Below, piece after piece: positions 24,801 to 37,464 of a stretch of 64,000 bases of DNA. A model generated the notes under the pieces. It searched no databases. It had not been told where the DNA came from and saw nothing but the letters and a program-made list of their open reading frames with translations. The DNA is taken from assembly GCF_040954835.1 (NCBI RefSeq), contig NC_090716.1, positions 13,763,275 to 13,827,274 on the forward strand, read 5' to 3'. Positions within the stretch are counted from its first letter, which is position 1. Each line of letters opens with the position of its first letter. The DNA comes from Lepisosteus oculatus (Eukaryota; Chordata; Actinopteri; Semionotiformes; Lepisosteidae). The position numbers were made by a program, and so were the translations under genes.

Positions 24801-27060
24801 GCATATTATCCTGTTTTGTGTGTTTGTCATTCCCCGAACAACTAAAATACTTGAATTGCAGTCTTCTTGAAAGTAAGTGTTTATTTCTCATTTATAATGT
24901 ATTTCAGTTCAGTGCAGAATGCTATGTAATGTTAATACACCCTGCAGTATGTCAGAGAAATATGTTAGTTGCTAAATGGGTGGAATGGCTCAAACTCGCA
25001 GTTTAGGTGAGATCTGTGGATGTAAAGCCACCCTGCATCTCAATCCTTCGTACAGTGTGTTTATTGGAGAACGAAGCAAAAAATAGCAGGAGATTTTGTA
25101 ACTGAGGTGAGCCGCATTGCCTTGTGGCATGACAACATCTCCATTCATTGCCATTTCGGGCTGAACCAGGCTCTCACCTGCCAGTACAGCCTCTGTCCTG
25201 GCTCCAGGGGTGGGTCACGCTGTCCCTGATCAGGGCAGAGTTCTCTCCATCATGGGAATCTCGTTTGGACCGTTTTTGTCTGCCCCTCGCCTTAGACCGG
25301 TTTGCCAATGGTAACCTTACCAGTAGCACAAATCTCCTGTAATTAATAGTTTAAAAAATTCAGTTCACCACTGAAAAGGTGTTGAAGGTATTTGACCTCT
25401 TTCAAACAACTGTTAAAATAAATGTTAAATTATATTAATGTTAAAAAAATAAACACTGTATCATAAAATTAAGATGAACCTTCACCATCCCTCATTCTTC
25501 TCCCGCTAGGGCACCTTTTAATCCTGTCTTCATAAGTGTGATAATATTCAACATTATTCATACTTTCCCTCTTCTAAGCCTAAGTTATTCACCTTTTTAT
25601 TGGCTTCGCAATTCCACCCTGTGGAGGTTTGTGTTGCTTTGAGACCCGTTTGGTGCTCACTCAATTACATGGGTGTTGCCAGACACACATCTGCTTTTCA
25701 AAGCAATTGAATAAAAAAAAAGACAACAAAGTATGTAAATTGTCCATTTGACGGCAATAGTAACGTTTTTGCTATTTAAACTTAAAACTTGAGTAATCAT
25801 ATAAAAAACTAAATAATCTTATAGTGCTATGAAAAATTGTCTTATAGTGGTAACTACCTATTCATCTGTTTTCTAATCTTTTCATCCTGTTCAGGGTCGT
25901 GGGTACAAGACGGGATGCACCCTGGACAGGAAACTGCTAACTAGTACAGTGTAAAACAAAAAATGTTGTTGGACCTGAAAAATAATCTTGTAGTGCTACT
26001 GTACTCAGTACAGTGTACAGTCATAGTGCTGCTAGAGTTGCACTCAATTTTTTTCAGCAGTTTATTTAGCTATTCACATAAAGGCACTGTCAGTTAAATA
26101 GCCAAACAAACTTGTTCAACAGGCTGATGGTTCTGTACGCCAAGAAACAAAAAGCCTTGAAGTGCATGTTATTGTTGTATGAAAAAAAAAAGATAAAAAA
26201 TGTAAAGGTTAACATCATCATAGTACAAAATGTACAGTACGCGTACAAAGCTTTACTTTAAAACTGGCACAGTGAGAACAAAACTTTGAAAATGTTTTAC
26301 TTGGCTTCAAGTAGAGATGCAATTCATTTTTGGACATTGCAGTTGCATTTCTACTGACACTGAAGAGCCCGGATCATTAAAACCAGCAATAAGAGGATTT
26401 GTTACACTTGCTATTCATGTGTGTAAGAAGCAGCTATAGTTCTTCATCCTTTTTTTTTTCATTGTCAACATTATGTCACGAACTATATGACAGTTCCGGA
26501 AAATAATCCCAACCACATGTAATGAAAAGTCCGCCTGTTGGCTGAACTTTTTATACTGCTGCTGCTGTGACGCAAGCTGACTACTGAAGTGAGACAATGA
26601 CTTACACAAAACACGAACTAAGAAACCTATAGTGATTCTTAATTTTGAAAATGATCGCTAATAATTCTCCATATTAAGCACAATAGAGGGAAAAAAATGC
26701 ACGTCGTCAGCAGTGCTCTTGTTAAAGAACAACAATCTAACGCAGTACTGTATTTCTGTCGTGGTACTCCAAGAGTAATAATTTTTGACGCGTTATCATA
26801 TCAGTCCTTCTAAACTGTATTAACCCTCGTGCGCCTAGACAAGTAATCAATAGCAGTGACCTTAATGACCTTGAAGATCATTAATCAATTGTACACGTGT
26901 TAAATCAGCAAATGTGGTACTGGGACACCACAATCAAAGTAATTTTTGGTAGTCAGAGTAGCTCAGTGATACACCAGTGATTCCTAAAAACATTGATTCA
27001 ATTTGATATCCTTTTTTTGTTGTTGCAAGATTTGCACTGCCATAGCCTTGGGTTTATCCA
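24801..27060. other. intergenic spacer between MRPL21 and the RERG-like gene
   Basis: No gene is recognised. The longest ORFs are under 70 codons. The spacer includes a GC-richer block at about 25140-25320 of unknown nature and a small SINE fragment at 25868-25945. Confidence 0.5.
25868..25945 (-). mobile_element. SINE fragment, minus orientation
   Basis: The plus strand shows TCATCCTGTTCAGGGTCGTGG followed after a few bases by GATGCACCCTGGACAGG. This is the reverse complement of the 3' part of the element family seen at 54015-54345 and 19745-20060. It is truncated. Confidence 0.5.
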
Positions 27061-27064
27061 ATTA

Positions 27065-27348
27065 TTTTTCGAAAGTCAGCATAATTCGCGAGCGGCAAGG
27101 AGGAGGAGCAGAGAAGACGCTCGCTCTTGCTTCGCCGAGTTGCGCCAGAACAGTAGCCGTAAGCCTGCGATTTACCTCTCATTCAACTCTCAAGCGACTT
27201 TACTCATGGAAAAATACAGGGACGTTGGTCTAAATCCACTGTTTATCAGAACATGAGACAAGAGGGGAGATAACAATCAGAGCTGTGAGTTTATGCACCC
27301 TTCTCATTTTGATATGCTTTCGCCGGAGACCTTTTTAAGGATTTCGGG
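27065..27348 (+). promoter_or_regulatory. candidate promoter and 5'UTR of the RERG-like gene
   Basis: CpG density rises at about 27085-27150 (CGCGAGCGGCAAGG, GACGCTCGCTC, TTCGCCGAGTTGCGCC) within AT-rich surroundings, 200-260 bases before the start codon. No TATA box at a fixed distance was identified, so the start site is uncertain. Confidence 0.4.
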
Positions 27349-30300
27349 ATGACTTCAAACTTCACTTTGCCGAGACCCCTGCGGAGATCGGGAAGCCTTC
27401 CGTCCTCGAGAACTGTCAGGATAGTGGTTTTAGGACAAGGCGCAGTTGGGAAAACGGGTAAACTGCTTTTCATTTACTTTATCGTTTATGCTAACTTCTG
27501 TTTTCAAGGCAGGTGACAGACGAGAGACGTCGGAATGAACATTAAAGCCTTTCGGAATACAACAGCTGGGACTCAGTTTTTAATCTATAATTTTCCCAAC
27601 ACTTTAGAGAGTTCCCTGGGTGTAGGTATGTTTTTCAGGAATTAATAGTAGTATTAGTTCCTTTTTGATTATATGTAATGAAGTTACATTTATTTACACA
27701 CGGTATTATGTGCTGTTTGTTAAGCTTTAGTACATTTGCCAAGCGACATTTTGCAACTATGGAACAAGTTCATTTTTATTTAACTTTTAACTCAAGTACC
27801 GAATCTTTCCTTTGTCAAATGTTTACCAGGGGTGTGTATCTAGAATTACAGAAACCGAAAGAAACCATCCCGACCCCTGAAAATGTAAATAAGTATAAGG
27901 CACAGTAAGGCTCACCCTGCTCATCTGTTTGTGAATGGATTATTAATACTGACAAGCACAGTAGATACGTCTTTATCAGACAAGGTTCATATTTGATTCT
28001 ACAAAACTCCTTAAATTTCATATTCCCACATTCAGGAGACGGGAGAGGTGACTGTTTCTTTCAAATTTAAGCCTTGTTGTCCATGTACTCCGTTTATAAA
28101 CTTGAAGTAGTGGGAGAAGCTGAGGTCTTCACAGTTTTGCTTCGCTTTCAGAATGTGTGAATCTAACCTCCCTGAAGTCTTCTGTTTGTTAGGAGAAATG
28201 TGTAATTTTCTGATATTATTCTCGCCATTCAGTTTAGGTATTATCCTATTTTATTTGTACCTCTGGGCTTCTTGAAGTGCAAGATGTTTTTCTTGTATTC
28301 CAACATGGCATCAACATTTGCTGATGCACTCCAGTTTTAAAGATGCCTCTTGTTCAATTCCTTAGCTTGGTATTACGTCCCTTGAGTATGTGGAAACCCT
28401 ACACGTTTGCACTGCACCACACATAGCCAGTTCCATGTTTTTACACTTCAAACTTTGCAATGCCAACTGTGAGCCTGAGGTGTTTGTATTTCTGTTAAGT
28501 GTGTGGAGCATCAGGCCAGATAAGTGATAAGTAATTTCTGGACATGAATAACTGTAATTTACAGTTGAATCTACAAAACCAGAAACCTTTCAATACGATT
28601 ATGTATGAAGTTCTATGGGTAGTCCCAAGTCCTAAAACTAGCCTTTTTAAAATGTATAATTTATTTTCATTTCATACATTGTGTTTCCTTTGTATAGTTA
28701 GATTCTGTGGAAAGCTGTGTCATTGAAGTTTTACAGTATTGTTGCCATTGTGACTGAAACAGTTTGTTAATAGTGCCTTTTCTGGAGCATATGTCCCACA
28801 TCTTACAGCCTCATTTTATTTGCTTTTAATCAAATTGACTGTACATCCCTTGCTAGAAAATTATTACTGTGAGACTGTTGTCTTTTTGGTTTTCCTGTTC
28901 TTATCCTTGCATGCACGTATTTTAATTTTTTTTACAATGTTATAATAAATATACTGTAATCTTTCTGATGTTTTGTAGCCATGACTGTGCGGTTCATCAC
29001 AAAACGATTTATTGGGGAATATGATCCAACGCTTGGTAGGTACTTCAAGAGGTGAAGAAGAAAATTACTGGTATTTTGATGTGAAATTGATTTAAATTAC
29101 ATGTGTTACCTCAATAATTTAGGACAGTGGCGTTCAACTCTGTTTCTGGGGTTCTCTGTGTAGTTGTTTTTGTTCACGCTGGGGTTTTAAGTACAGTACA
29201 GACTAATTGATCTCAAATTTTGATTTGAGGCATATTTTGAGTATTTTAATACACCCAGCTATTAGAAGGTGAATAGTGTTTGTAATTGGTATCAACTCTA
29301 TACTCATTCAGACGTTGCCTAAAATGTAAGCAATTAAACCTCTTCAGAAGGAAAAAAACTATCAAATAAATGTTTGACAACTTGTCATTCCTCCCTGTGT
29401 CTTTTCATCATGATTTCATCTCAGATTAATATCTGTTTAGAAGGAAACAAGGTAGTAAACTGGCAATAAGCAGTATGAGGAAAGGCTGTATAAAACGTTG
29501 CACTCTGAACTTGGAACTTGTTGAAATAATACAGCTTAGGTCAGGTGTTTTTAAACCAAGGCTTAAGTGCAGAAACAGGTAAACAAAGTCAAAGCATACA
29601 AGTGGGTCAATGAAATGCATCGGTTAATAACACTGATTACTAGTTTAGTTGAGACGAGTAGTCGCTGATATAGGGGTTTCCAAGGACTAGGGTCAGGGTT
29701 CAGTGGTTTAGGGAACACATTAGTCTTACAAATCTAATGAATGTGAATTTTGCATACCTTTTTTGAAGTTTCTCATGTCTTGATGATGAGATTTTTATTA
29801 GAACATGAGTGTCCATCAAGTCCCCTCTCAGGTACTGCTGTGGTTTCTTTGAAGGGGAGCTGCAATGCTACTTTTATATTTTGTGGCTAGAAACAGTGGG
29901 CATTGATGAGTGCATTTCAAACCACAATGAAAGTAGATTTTACGCAGGCTTGTGAATTCATCTGTTTTAATCTAGTACAAATGTTGCTCTGGACTTCGAG
30001 GTGACTGCTGACATATACAACTTGTTAACTTTGCATGCAGATCACGTTGGAGCATTTTTGTGGTGAAATGTCTGCTACACAATCTGCACTTGTACATCCC
30101 ATTACTCTAGTCATTATGGTGACTAGTGAGCAGGAAAGACCACTTCACAAGGCAATTCGCACAAACGTAGCACACTATCTCATTCTTAAGGTAAAGTATC
30201 TCAGCAGATGAAGAATCAGAGTGTAGTGTGTACAGAATTAAATAACAAACATGCTCTCTGTATAGACTCTGTGTTTAGCAATTAAATAAGCGTTGGTGTT

Positions 30301-33300
30301 AGATTTACATTAAGATGTTAATTAATTTTGCATTACATTATTTAAGATGAAGAAGTACTGTAAAGGATAGAATGAAAAAGACAATGTTTTGTCAGTTGCA
30401 TTTTTTTCATGTAGATTGGCATACTCTTTACTATGCCTTTTTAGAAGTATCACAGGGACAAAGAATAGGATATAAAAATGAGTATTTTTAGATATGTTTT
30501 AATCTAAAAACATTCCTTTAGAAAAAGGGCATGCACATGAATTACTTTAAATTCATATAGATTATCTGTAAACTATATACAAGCTCATAAAAGTAAAACA
30601 ATTGTATCTCAGCAAAATATTATTAAATCTCACAATATTTGTTTTGAACTCCAGGAGGTAAAAAACAAAAACACTGAATGCATTAACAAGCCATGTTACA
30701 GCAACAACCCAGTCATAAAAACGCTAAGAGAAATGATTTGGGTAATCACATTGGAAAGCTTTATAAGCAGTATAAACTCTATAAGCTTTGGCCTTCATAA
30801 TTTTGGTAATATTATACTAACTTTACAAATATTTTAGTAATGTTATGTTTACTATTTTTACTTGAGCTTTTTCCTGTTTTATCAGAATATTTTATTGATT
30901 ATACCCACACAGAAACCATTTATAGACATGAAGCCTCCATTAATGGCGATGTTGTGCACTTTGAAATCTTGGACACAGCGGGCCAGGTGAGTACATACTG
31001 GGTGCACTGCTTTTTAAGGTGTCCTCTGTCCTCTTTATAAATATCACAATGTATCAGTAATATAGATATTTTGTTTAACACAAATAAGAAAAATATATTG
31101 TTTAATTAGCTCAAATTGATGAAAATTTTCATTTTAAATTTTCTGAGGAAACGTTACTATCACAATAGATTTTCTGTGGTTTCATTTTTAATAGATTTAA
31201 TAGTTTAATCTCAGTTTGTTGACTCCTTTCTTCTAGAAGTTTTGTGATTGGTTTTAAGTAAACAGTACATAAATGCAGAACATAAGCAGAAACCACACTT
31301 TTGCCACAATGCCACAATAATTAGGACAAAATGTTTTTGATTCATAATATTCAACTTTTTATTGTGTTTCTCACTAATTTTGTTTAAGTTTTCATTAAGC
31401 ATTTTTTATTTATATCGTTTAATTTAAAAATACTTCTGGTTCGTCTGGTTTCACTTCCTATGCAAGCAATTATAAAATCAGTAATATATTTATTTGTAGT
31501 TGTAATATTATTAAATATAATATATTAAATGTAATATTTATTTTTAGATTACTGGAAAATGAACCTTCAGATTAAATAAACCCATCACTAAGTAATGTTT
31601 GTAGTTTTCAATTGAGCTAAATACATTGCCTGTGAAGCAGGAGGCCCGGGTTTGATTCCTGGCCAATGCACAGGTTATACTTTAATTGTCTCTTGAGGGT
31701 AATATAAACTATTTCTGTAATAGTAAAATATCCTAAACAATATGTATTCTATAATAACATTTTATTACATTTGTATATCACACTATGTAAAACATTGACA
31801 TTATTCATAAATGCAGTAATAATTGAATACGTAATAAATTGAATCTCAAAGTGAATCAGAAATGTAACTGGTTTGAATAATTGAATACAATTCACCAGAA
31901 TTTAATTTAATTTAATTTAACACAATATCTGATTTGTAGTCATTTAGAATAAATAAAATGTATAGTTTGTGAGGATAAAAAATGTTTATGTTGTTACAGT
32001 GAACAGCAGGGATCCCAGACACTTTTGCATAGACAAACCTCCTTAGAGAGGGGTTGGCAAACGTGTGAATTCTGCTATAGGGAGAGAAAAAGGGGTAAAG
32101 AAAACCAGGTTAACCAGTCACCTGACCACCAGACCGAAAATCTCCAGGATGCTCTGAGAACATTAAGGGAATTTAAACCACTTTAAACAGAAATCACAGT
32201 TGAGGTATCTACATGTATATTTGCTTTAAATGCTGATTTTTTATATTTTATTATATATACCTTATAAATATTATTAGGAACTGTGTGTGGTGTTATAGAC
32301 TGAAATACATACATTAGATTATACGAACAAATTCAAAATGGATTAAGGGTTAAATTCAATTTTATAATAAGAAAAAAATAATCTCCCCAAATGTAATCTC
32401 CATTGAATCTCCATTCAAGACTGCTCTCCAGGCTTTTAATAGGCAGAGTTTAGTTTTCTTTATCGTCGACTAGAAGACAACTGACTGTATCTATGATACA
32501 AACATGCTGTAGAAGTTCGTGCAGGGATCTGTGTCAGCATGTGTGGGCTGTGCAGAAACAGGTAAAGGTAATTATTACCTGCTGAAAGGACATGGAATAA
32601 AACAGAACAGAGACACAATGTTTCAGCCCCACAGAAGAAGGCTTCACAGCCGAAATGTTGTCTCTTTTCTTTTCCTTTTAGTATAGAAATAAACCCTTAC
32701 CTGTTCCAAAAATGATGTAGGGTGAGACCAGACCATTTGTAGGAGATTTTGAAAATGAGCCATCTGCAAGGTGATAAAATGGGGCAATGTCCCTCAGCAC
32801 CCATAAGCACCCAGTGCTGAGTGGAGCCTGAGATACAGTACATATAGTAGGAAACTGGGAGGTCAGTGGGTTTCCTTTAGATCCTAAAATATGTTCACAC
32901 CTTTATCAACAAAAATGTCACTGAGTGTGAACACTTTTCGAGCACCCAGGAAAATATGTGAAAAGCTGAGAAGCAGTAATGAAAAAATGATTCCAGATCA
33001 ACGAGACTTTGAAAAATATAAGTATAAAAAGGAGAAAGCAGCTGACTTTGTGCCAAATATCCTACCCTCAAGGGATGAACTCAAAGATCCTGAAGCTTAA
33101 TTGGTTTACTTAATGCTTGCAGAGTTTTTGCCAAGAGAATAATGTCCTAGGATCAAACCACCTCCTAAAGACTCTAACTGAAAGCCCAATAATAATGCAT
33201 GTATGTAAAGTTAATAACAACCAAACCACTGTATAACCTTATGGTGTTGCAAAGTGTTTTTATGAACATATAGCATATTCTCTCCTAAGAATATTCCAAA

Positions 33301-36300
33301 TGTAGAAAATTTGAATGCCTAAATAAGTCAAGGATTTTCAAAGGTGCTAAAATGTGATTTTGTTCAATTTATATTAATAAAATTCACAAAAAAATAAAAA
33401 CATGGTATGACAATGGGGACTGAGACAGAAATATAATTTATAAAAAAATAAAATAATGTTACTAGAACAAAGTGAATGATAATGTTTAGATGTGTTAATA
33501 TATTAACAATATTAACATATCGACTGTGTCAATGGTTTTAGTGAACGATAAAACAGTAGAGGCACTTTTTTCTGCACTGAAAACATCACCATACATGGAG
33601 CTATTCCCAATTCCTGTGTCCTCACCCCACCTCATCACCTGGTTACACCAGGAAACATTTGGTAAAAATATCTATAATGGCAAATGGTGCCATACTGTAT
33701 GTTAGAAGAAGCAAACTGGCCTTTCAGAAAGCCTGACTGATTATAATGTGTCGAGTGGCCCGAGTGTGATCATGTTCACTTAGAAATTTTGCAAAAAGTT
33801 CAGTGTTGCAGTTAAAGTGGCCTTAAGCTTGTGCATTTTAATGGGTCATTACCTTTTTATAGTGTTAATGCCGCGGCCCGCTGCAGTGCGCCGTCAGACT
33901 AACAGACGGAGACTGAGATTTCAATGCGGGGCTTGGGCAGATGCAGGCAGACTGCGTGCGAAGCCGGGGGGCTGGGGGGGGTAGCCTGCTGTGGTGCGGC
34001 TCACTGGATTGGAACGCCCCCAGTTCAGCACTGCCCGAGAGGGAGAGGGAGCTGAAAGGAAAGCAAGAGGAAGAGAATCAGGACCTCGGGGAGACAGGCT
34101 CCTGGACAGGCTCCTGTAGCGCAGCGTCAGAGTAGTGAATTCGTGAGGGTTTGGGCTTGAGTATGGTGATCAATTGGATGATTGTGTCCCAGACGTACAG
34201 ACTGGTGGCCTGATCTGGTCCTCACCAGCTGGTTTCGAATGCTAGGGTGACAATGACCAACAAAACCTCAGACTTGTTTTGTTGTCTAGGAAGACGCATT
34301 GTAGAAAAGACATTTATAGAATTAAGACTAATGTGTCAATCTGATCCTGCACTGCTGGCCAGCAGTTTCTCAGGTCAGGGGATCTCTGTTTTTTTTCCAA
34401 AGATTTATCCTTCCGATCTGCAAGGTCATCAGGGGCTTCTTAAAGCTCCATCTGTTCAGTAGGCAATTGGGATAATTGTAGTGGTTTCAAGAATTCTTTG
34501 ATCTTATTCAGGTCAGTGTAGACTTCAGAGGTAGATGTGAATTGAAGTCCTTAAAATCTTTATTGACCTGTGTGGGATTAGGGAGAACGGTGTTATTACT
34601 GTATTTAGTGACTCCAGTTGTAGTTAGACACTCATTTTGTTTTCATCTCGGTGCGAGCAATATGCTCGGGTGCTCAGCATGCTCCTAATAAAATGGCCCT
34701 GTCTCACAGTACATACTGAGAATTCAGCTCTGATACTGGTGGGGTTTGTAAATGAAATGTTCACACAGCTAAATGTTTAACTTCACTCTCTTATATGTCG
34801 CATTTGGGGTTTTTTTTCAGCTTCTGAGTTGCAGTTTCTAATTTAGTGGTAAAATAAATATAACAGTTGGATAAATAAGATACTGTTGTCTCATTTCTGT
34901 AACACAGACAATATGATTATTGTTTGGTTCTTAGAAACACACAAGACATTAGAACTCTTTCAGCTGAAAAATTATATATTCTTCATTCACTATACATTAT
35001 GTTTTAAGGAAAAAACTGCTGCAAAATGTTACTTTTATTGCTGTTGTTATTAACTGTTAACTGTTGTTAACTATACAGCACTTAATGAGTGGGACTGAAT
35101 CTCACTCCAGATTTTTCATCTGGAAATCCTATTAACAAACAACATTGACAACAAAAAAGTAAAATGTCAGTCCGAAATTGCTACGCCTTGCTCTACTTGG
35201 TATGGCACGCAAATCAGGTGGAGAAGTAACAATGTGCATAACTAGGTTGAGAGACTCTGAAAAGGGCTCAGAGTGCTGACCTGAATACTCTCACACCTCC
35301 TCTCTGGAATGTCTGTCATTTGGCTGCCAGCATTGCAGTTGTAAGTTCTTGCAGCATACAAAGTTGTATCCTCTTAGCTACATACAGTAATTGTTAACAC
35401 AATAGTAGATGTAAGTTGTAATTTTCAGGGTATACCCTTTAAATGCCTATTCATATCACTTTCATGTCAGTCAAATGGTAATGGAACATACTCTTATCAA
35501 GGCACTTTAGCCATTATCTAGAATTTAGGAGAAAGCTTAAGTGGAAGCTGAGATTGATACAGGATTAGGTTTTTATCACAAAAGTGCCACAGAAAAGAAA
35601 TACATATTAAAATGATTTTAATATTGTATGCAATTTTTTGTTATCTGTAGATATTTTTATTTGAATATCTGTCATCATCTATTATGGTTCTTTTCTGATT
35701 ACACTAGAAACATGGATTCATTCTGTCCAATCAGCCTTAGGTAAAGCTAAACTCAAGATCAAGGTATTTGTAATAGTTTAATAATAATATTTTCCAGCTG
35801 AAAAAATCTATTGTAGAATGGTGTGCAAATAACTTCCACTCAAAATCTCACTCTGTGTTCATTGATAAGACTAGATCAATACAGGCATTGCCTCTAGTAT
35901 TGGTTTGCAGAACCTACTGTAAGTAAGAGTGCAGTGTCTAGCCATGTCTGCTAGTTAAATTCTAGCTGCTGACATCCCTGATGGATAAGCAGTTTGTGTG
36001 AAGAAATTTCCCATGATAACGACATATTTGTTATATATGTCCTATTCCATTATAAGAGACTAAATTATGAGTGATATGGTGGCGTGTAAAATACTCCTAT
36101 GCCTTTTTTATGCTTTTTGTACATCTAACCCATATAGATTCTGAATACATTTAATCTTTTAGTTCATTTTCATTCCTAAATCCTCTGAAGTATATGCCAA
36201 TAAAATGGTTTGTTGCTTTGTCTTCCTTTGCTGTTTCTCATTTGTAAGTTACTTTGAATTAAATGCACAAATTCCTGTTCCCTGTCCTTACAGGAAGAAG

Positions 36301-36776
36301 ACACTTTACTGCTTGAAGAAAAGATTAAGTGGGGTGATGGCTTTCTTATCGTCTACTCTGTGACGGATAGGTGCAGCTTTGATGAAGTGATGAGGCTCTG
36401 TTTCCTGGTCAACCATATTAATTCAGGCTCTCGGAAAGTGGTTAGCGAGCCTCTGCCGATACTCATTGTTGCCAACAAGAAGGACCTGGAGTTTGACAGG
36501 ATGGTGACCACGGAGGATGGAGAGAAGCTCTCCGGGGGACTGAAACTTCCTTTCTTTGAAATATCAGCCAGGGACAGCTGTGAAGAGACAGCGGCTGTCT
36601 TCCACACTCTTTATGGGGAAATTATGAAGCAGCTCAGCTCCTCTCCCACTTCCTTCAGGCGGCGGGCCGTGTCCAAACTGATGGACAAGATTCCCAGAAT
36701 TCATTCCAATTCCACACTGGGATCCACTGGCAGGAGCTTCAGTTTGAGCTCTTTTAGAGACCTCCTACCAGACTGA
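27349..36776 (+). CDS. RERG-like Ras-superfamily small GTPase (4 exons)
   Basis: This is a Ras-type GTPase closest, by eye, to RERG, the oestrogen-regulated growth inhibitor. Exons: 27349-27457, 28979-29035, 30913-30986 (or 30886-30986, see findings), 36294-36776. Phases join and give 240 residues, or 249 with the longer exon 3; human RERG has 199. The G1 loop is GQGAVGKT (about residues 29-36), followed by VRFITKRFIGEYDPTLE with switch I Thr present. G3 is DTAGQ with the catalytic Gln present. G4 is NKKD and G5 is SA in EISARD. There is no C-terminal CaaX box (it ends SFRDLLPD), as in RERG, so lipid anchoring is not expected. An N-terminal extension of about 24 residues and a Ser/Arg-rich C-tail are longer than in RERG. 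The paralogue could not be named with certainty; RERGL, RASL12 and RASL11 match the G3 region less well. Confidence 0.88.
31592..31670 (+). mobile_element. tRNA-Gly-derived SINE or pseudogene in intron 3 of the RERG-like gene
   Basis: The 3' half closely follows tRNA-Gly: a GCCTG..AGCAGGAGGCCCGGG stretch, a B box GGTTTGATTCC, and the acceptor end GGCCAATGCA. The anticodon loop is altered and the D-arm is degraded, so it is not a working tRNA. The sequence after it resembles that after the copy at 42604-42675, suggesting a shared SINE family. Confidence 0.6.
31899..31921 (+). repeat. (TTTAA)n short tandem repeat
   Basis: There are about four units of AATTT/TTTAA inside intron 3 of the RERG-like gene. 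It is a simple repeat only. Confidence 0.6.
32532..32707 (+). mobile_element. fold-back repeat, copy 1
   Basis: The element opens with GTCAGCATGTGTGGGCTG. It contains arms AACAGGTAAAGG and CCCTTACCTGTT at its two sides and an inner palindrome, ACAATGTTTCAGC against GCCGAAATGTTGT. The same layout occurs at 43799-43952. It is non-coding and the family name is unknown to me. Confidence 0.6.
33860..34140. other. GC- and CpG-rich block in intron 3 of the RERG-like gene
   Basis: An isolated CpG-rich segment (GCCGCGGCCCGCTGCAGTGCGCC and following) lies in an otherwise AT-rich 5.3 kb intron. A 64-codon plus-strand frame crosses it but has no recognisable domain. It may be an intronic CpG island or alternative promoter, or an unclassified repeat. 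Confidence 0.4.
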
Positions 36777-37458
36777 CAGCTTTATTGTCCAGGGTTCTGA
36801 ATTCTCCAGATGCTCTCTGTTGGTTCTGACCCTCACAAGCTGGAGTACAGATTCGTGTGGCCCAGTTTTCCCATGGGAGGAAACTGAAGTCCGGCTGCCC
36901 ATGAAGTTCACTTTTCCCACAGTTTACCCAAAGCAAAGCAAAGTGAAATATTTGTTTTTATAGTAAGCAAAATAGGACATTCCATAATGCAAAACATTCA
37001 TAAACAATGATTAGAGTCCATAATGAGAACTTTCAAGATGTTATTGTTCTACTATGTTTTTTTTCACAATTTGTAGCTTAGAGCCCAACTCAGAGAAATA
37101 GAATTACTCAAACACAACACATATGTTGCTTCTGATTTATAATCGTCAATAGCATTTCCACCATATGTTTTATAGTTAGATTCCACATTACTCTTGGTAT
37201 ATAAAAACAACATTAATCCATGTCTTCTAGTCACTTGTTATTTGCATGAGTTAAAAAGAGAAGTTCTTTTAGCCCAGTCAATGTACCTGTACATATGTTT
37301 ACAAATGGTAACTGCCTTGAGTTTTAGAAAAAAAAAATACTATCGCGCTGCAGTCTTTTGGGTACATATTTTAAAATATAATGGCAGTAAAAGAATCAAA
37401 GTCAAATTGTCAAAGGCCATGCCAAAGTTACCAGTTTAAATCTGAAATCTATGTAAAG

Positions 37459-37464
37459 AATAAA
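37459..37464 (+). promoter_or_regulatory. polyadenylation signal of the RERG-like gene
   Basis: AATAAA lies about 680 bases after the stop codon at 36776 and is the first canonical signal I see downstream. The implied 3'UTR contains no other gene. Confidence 0.5.
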
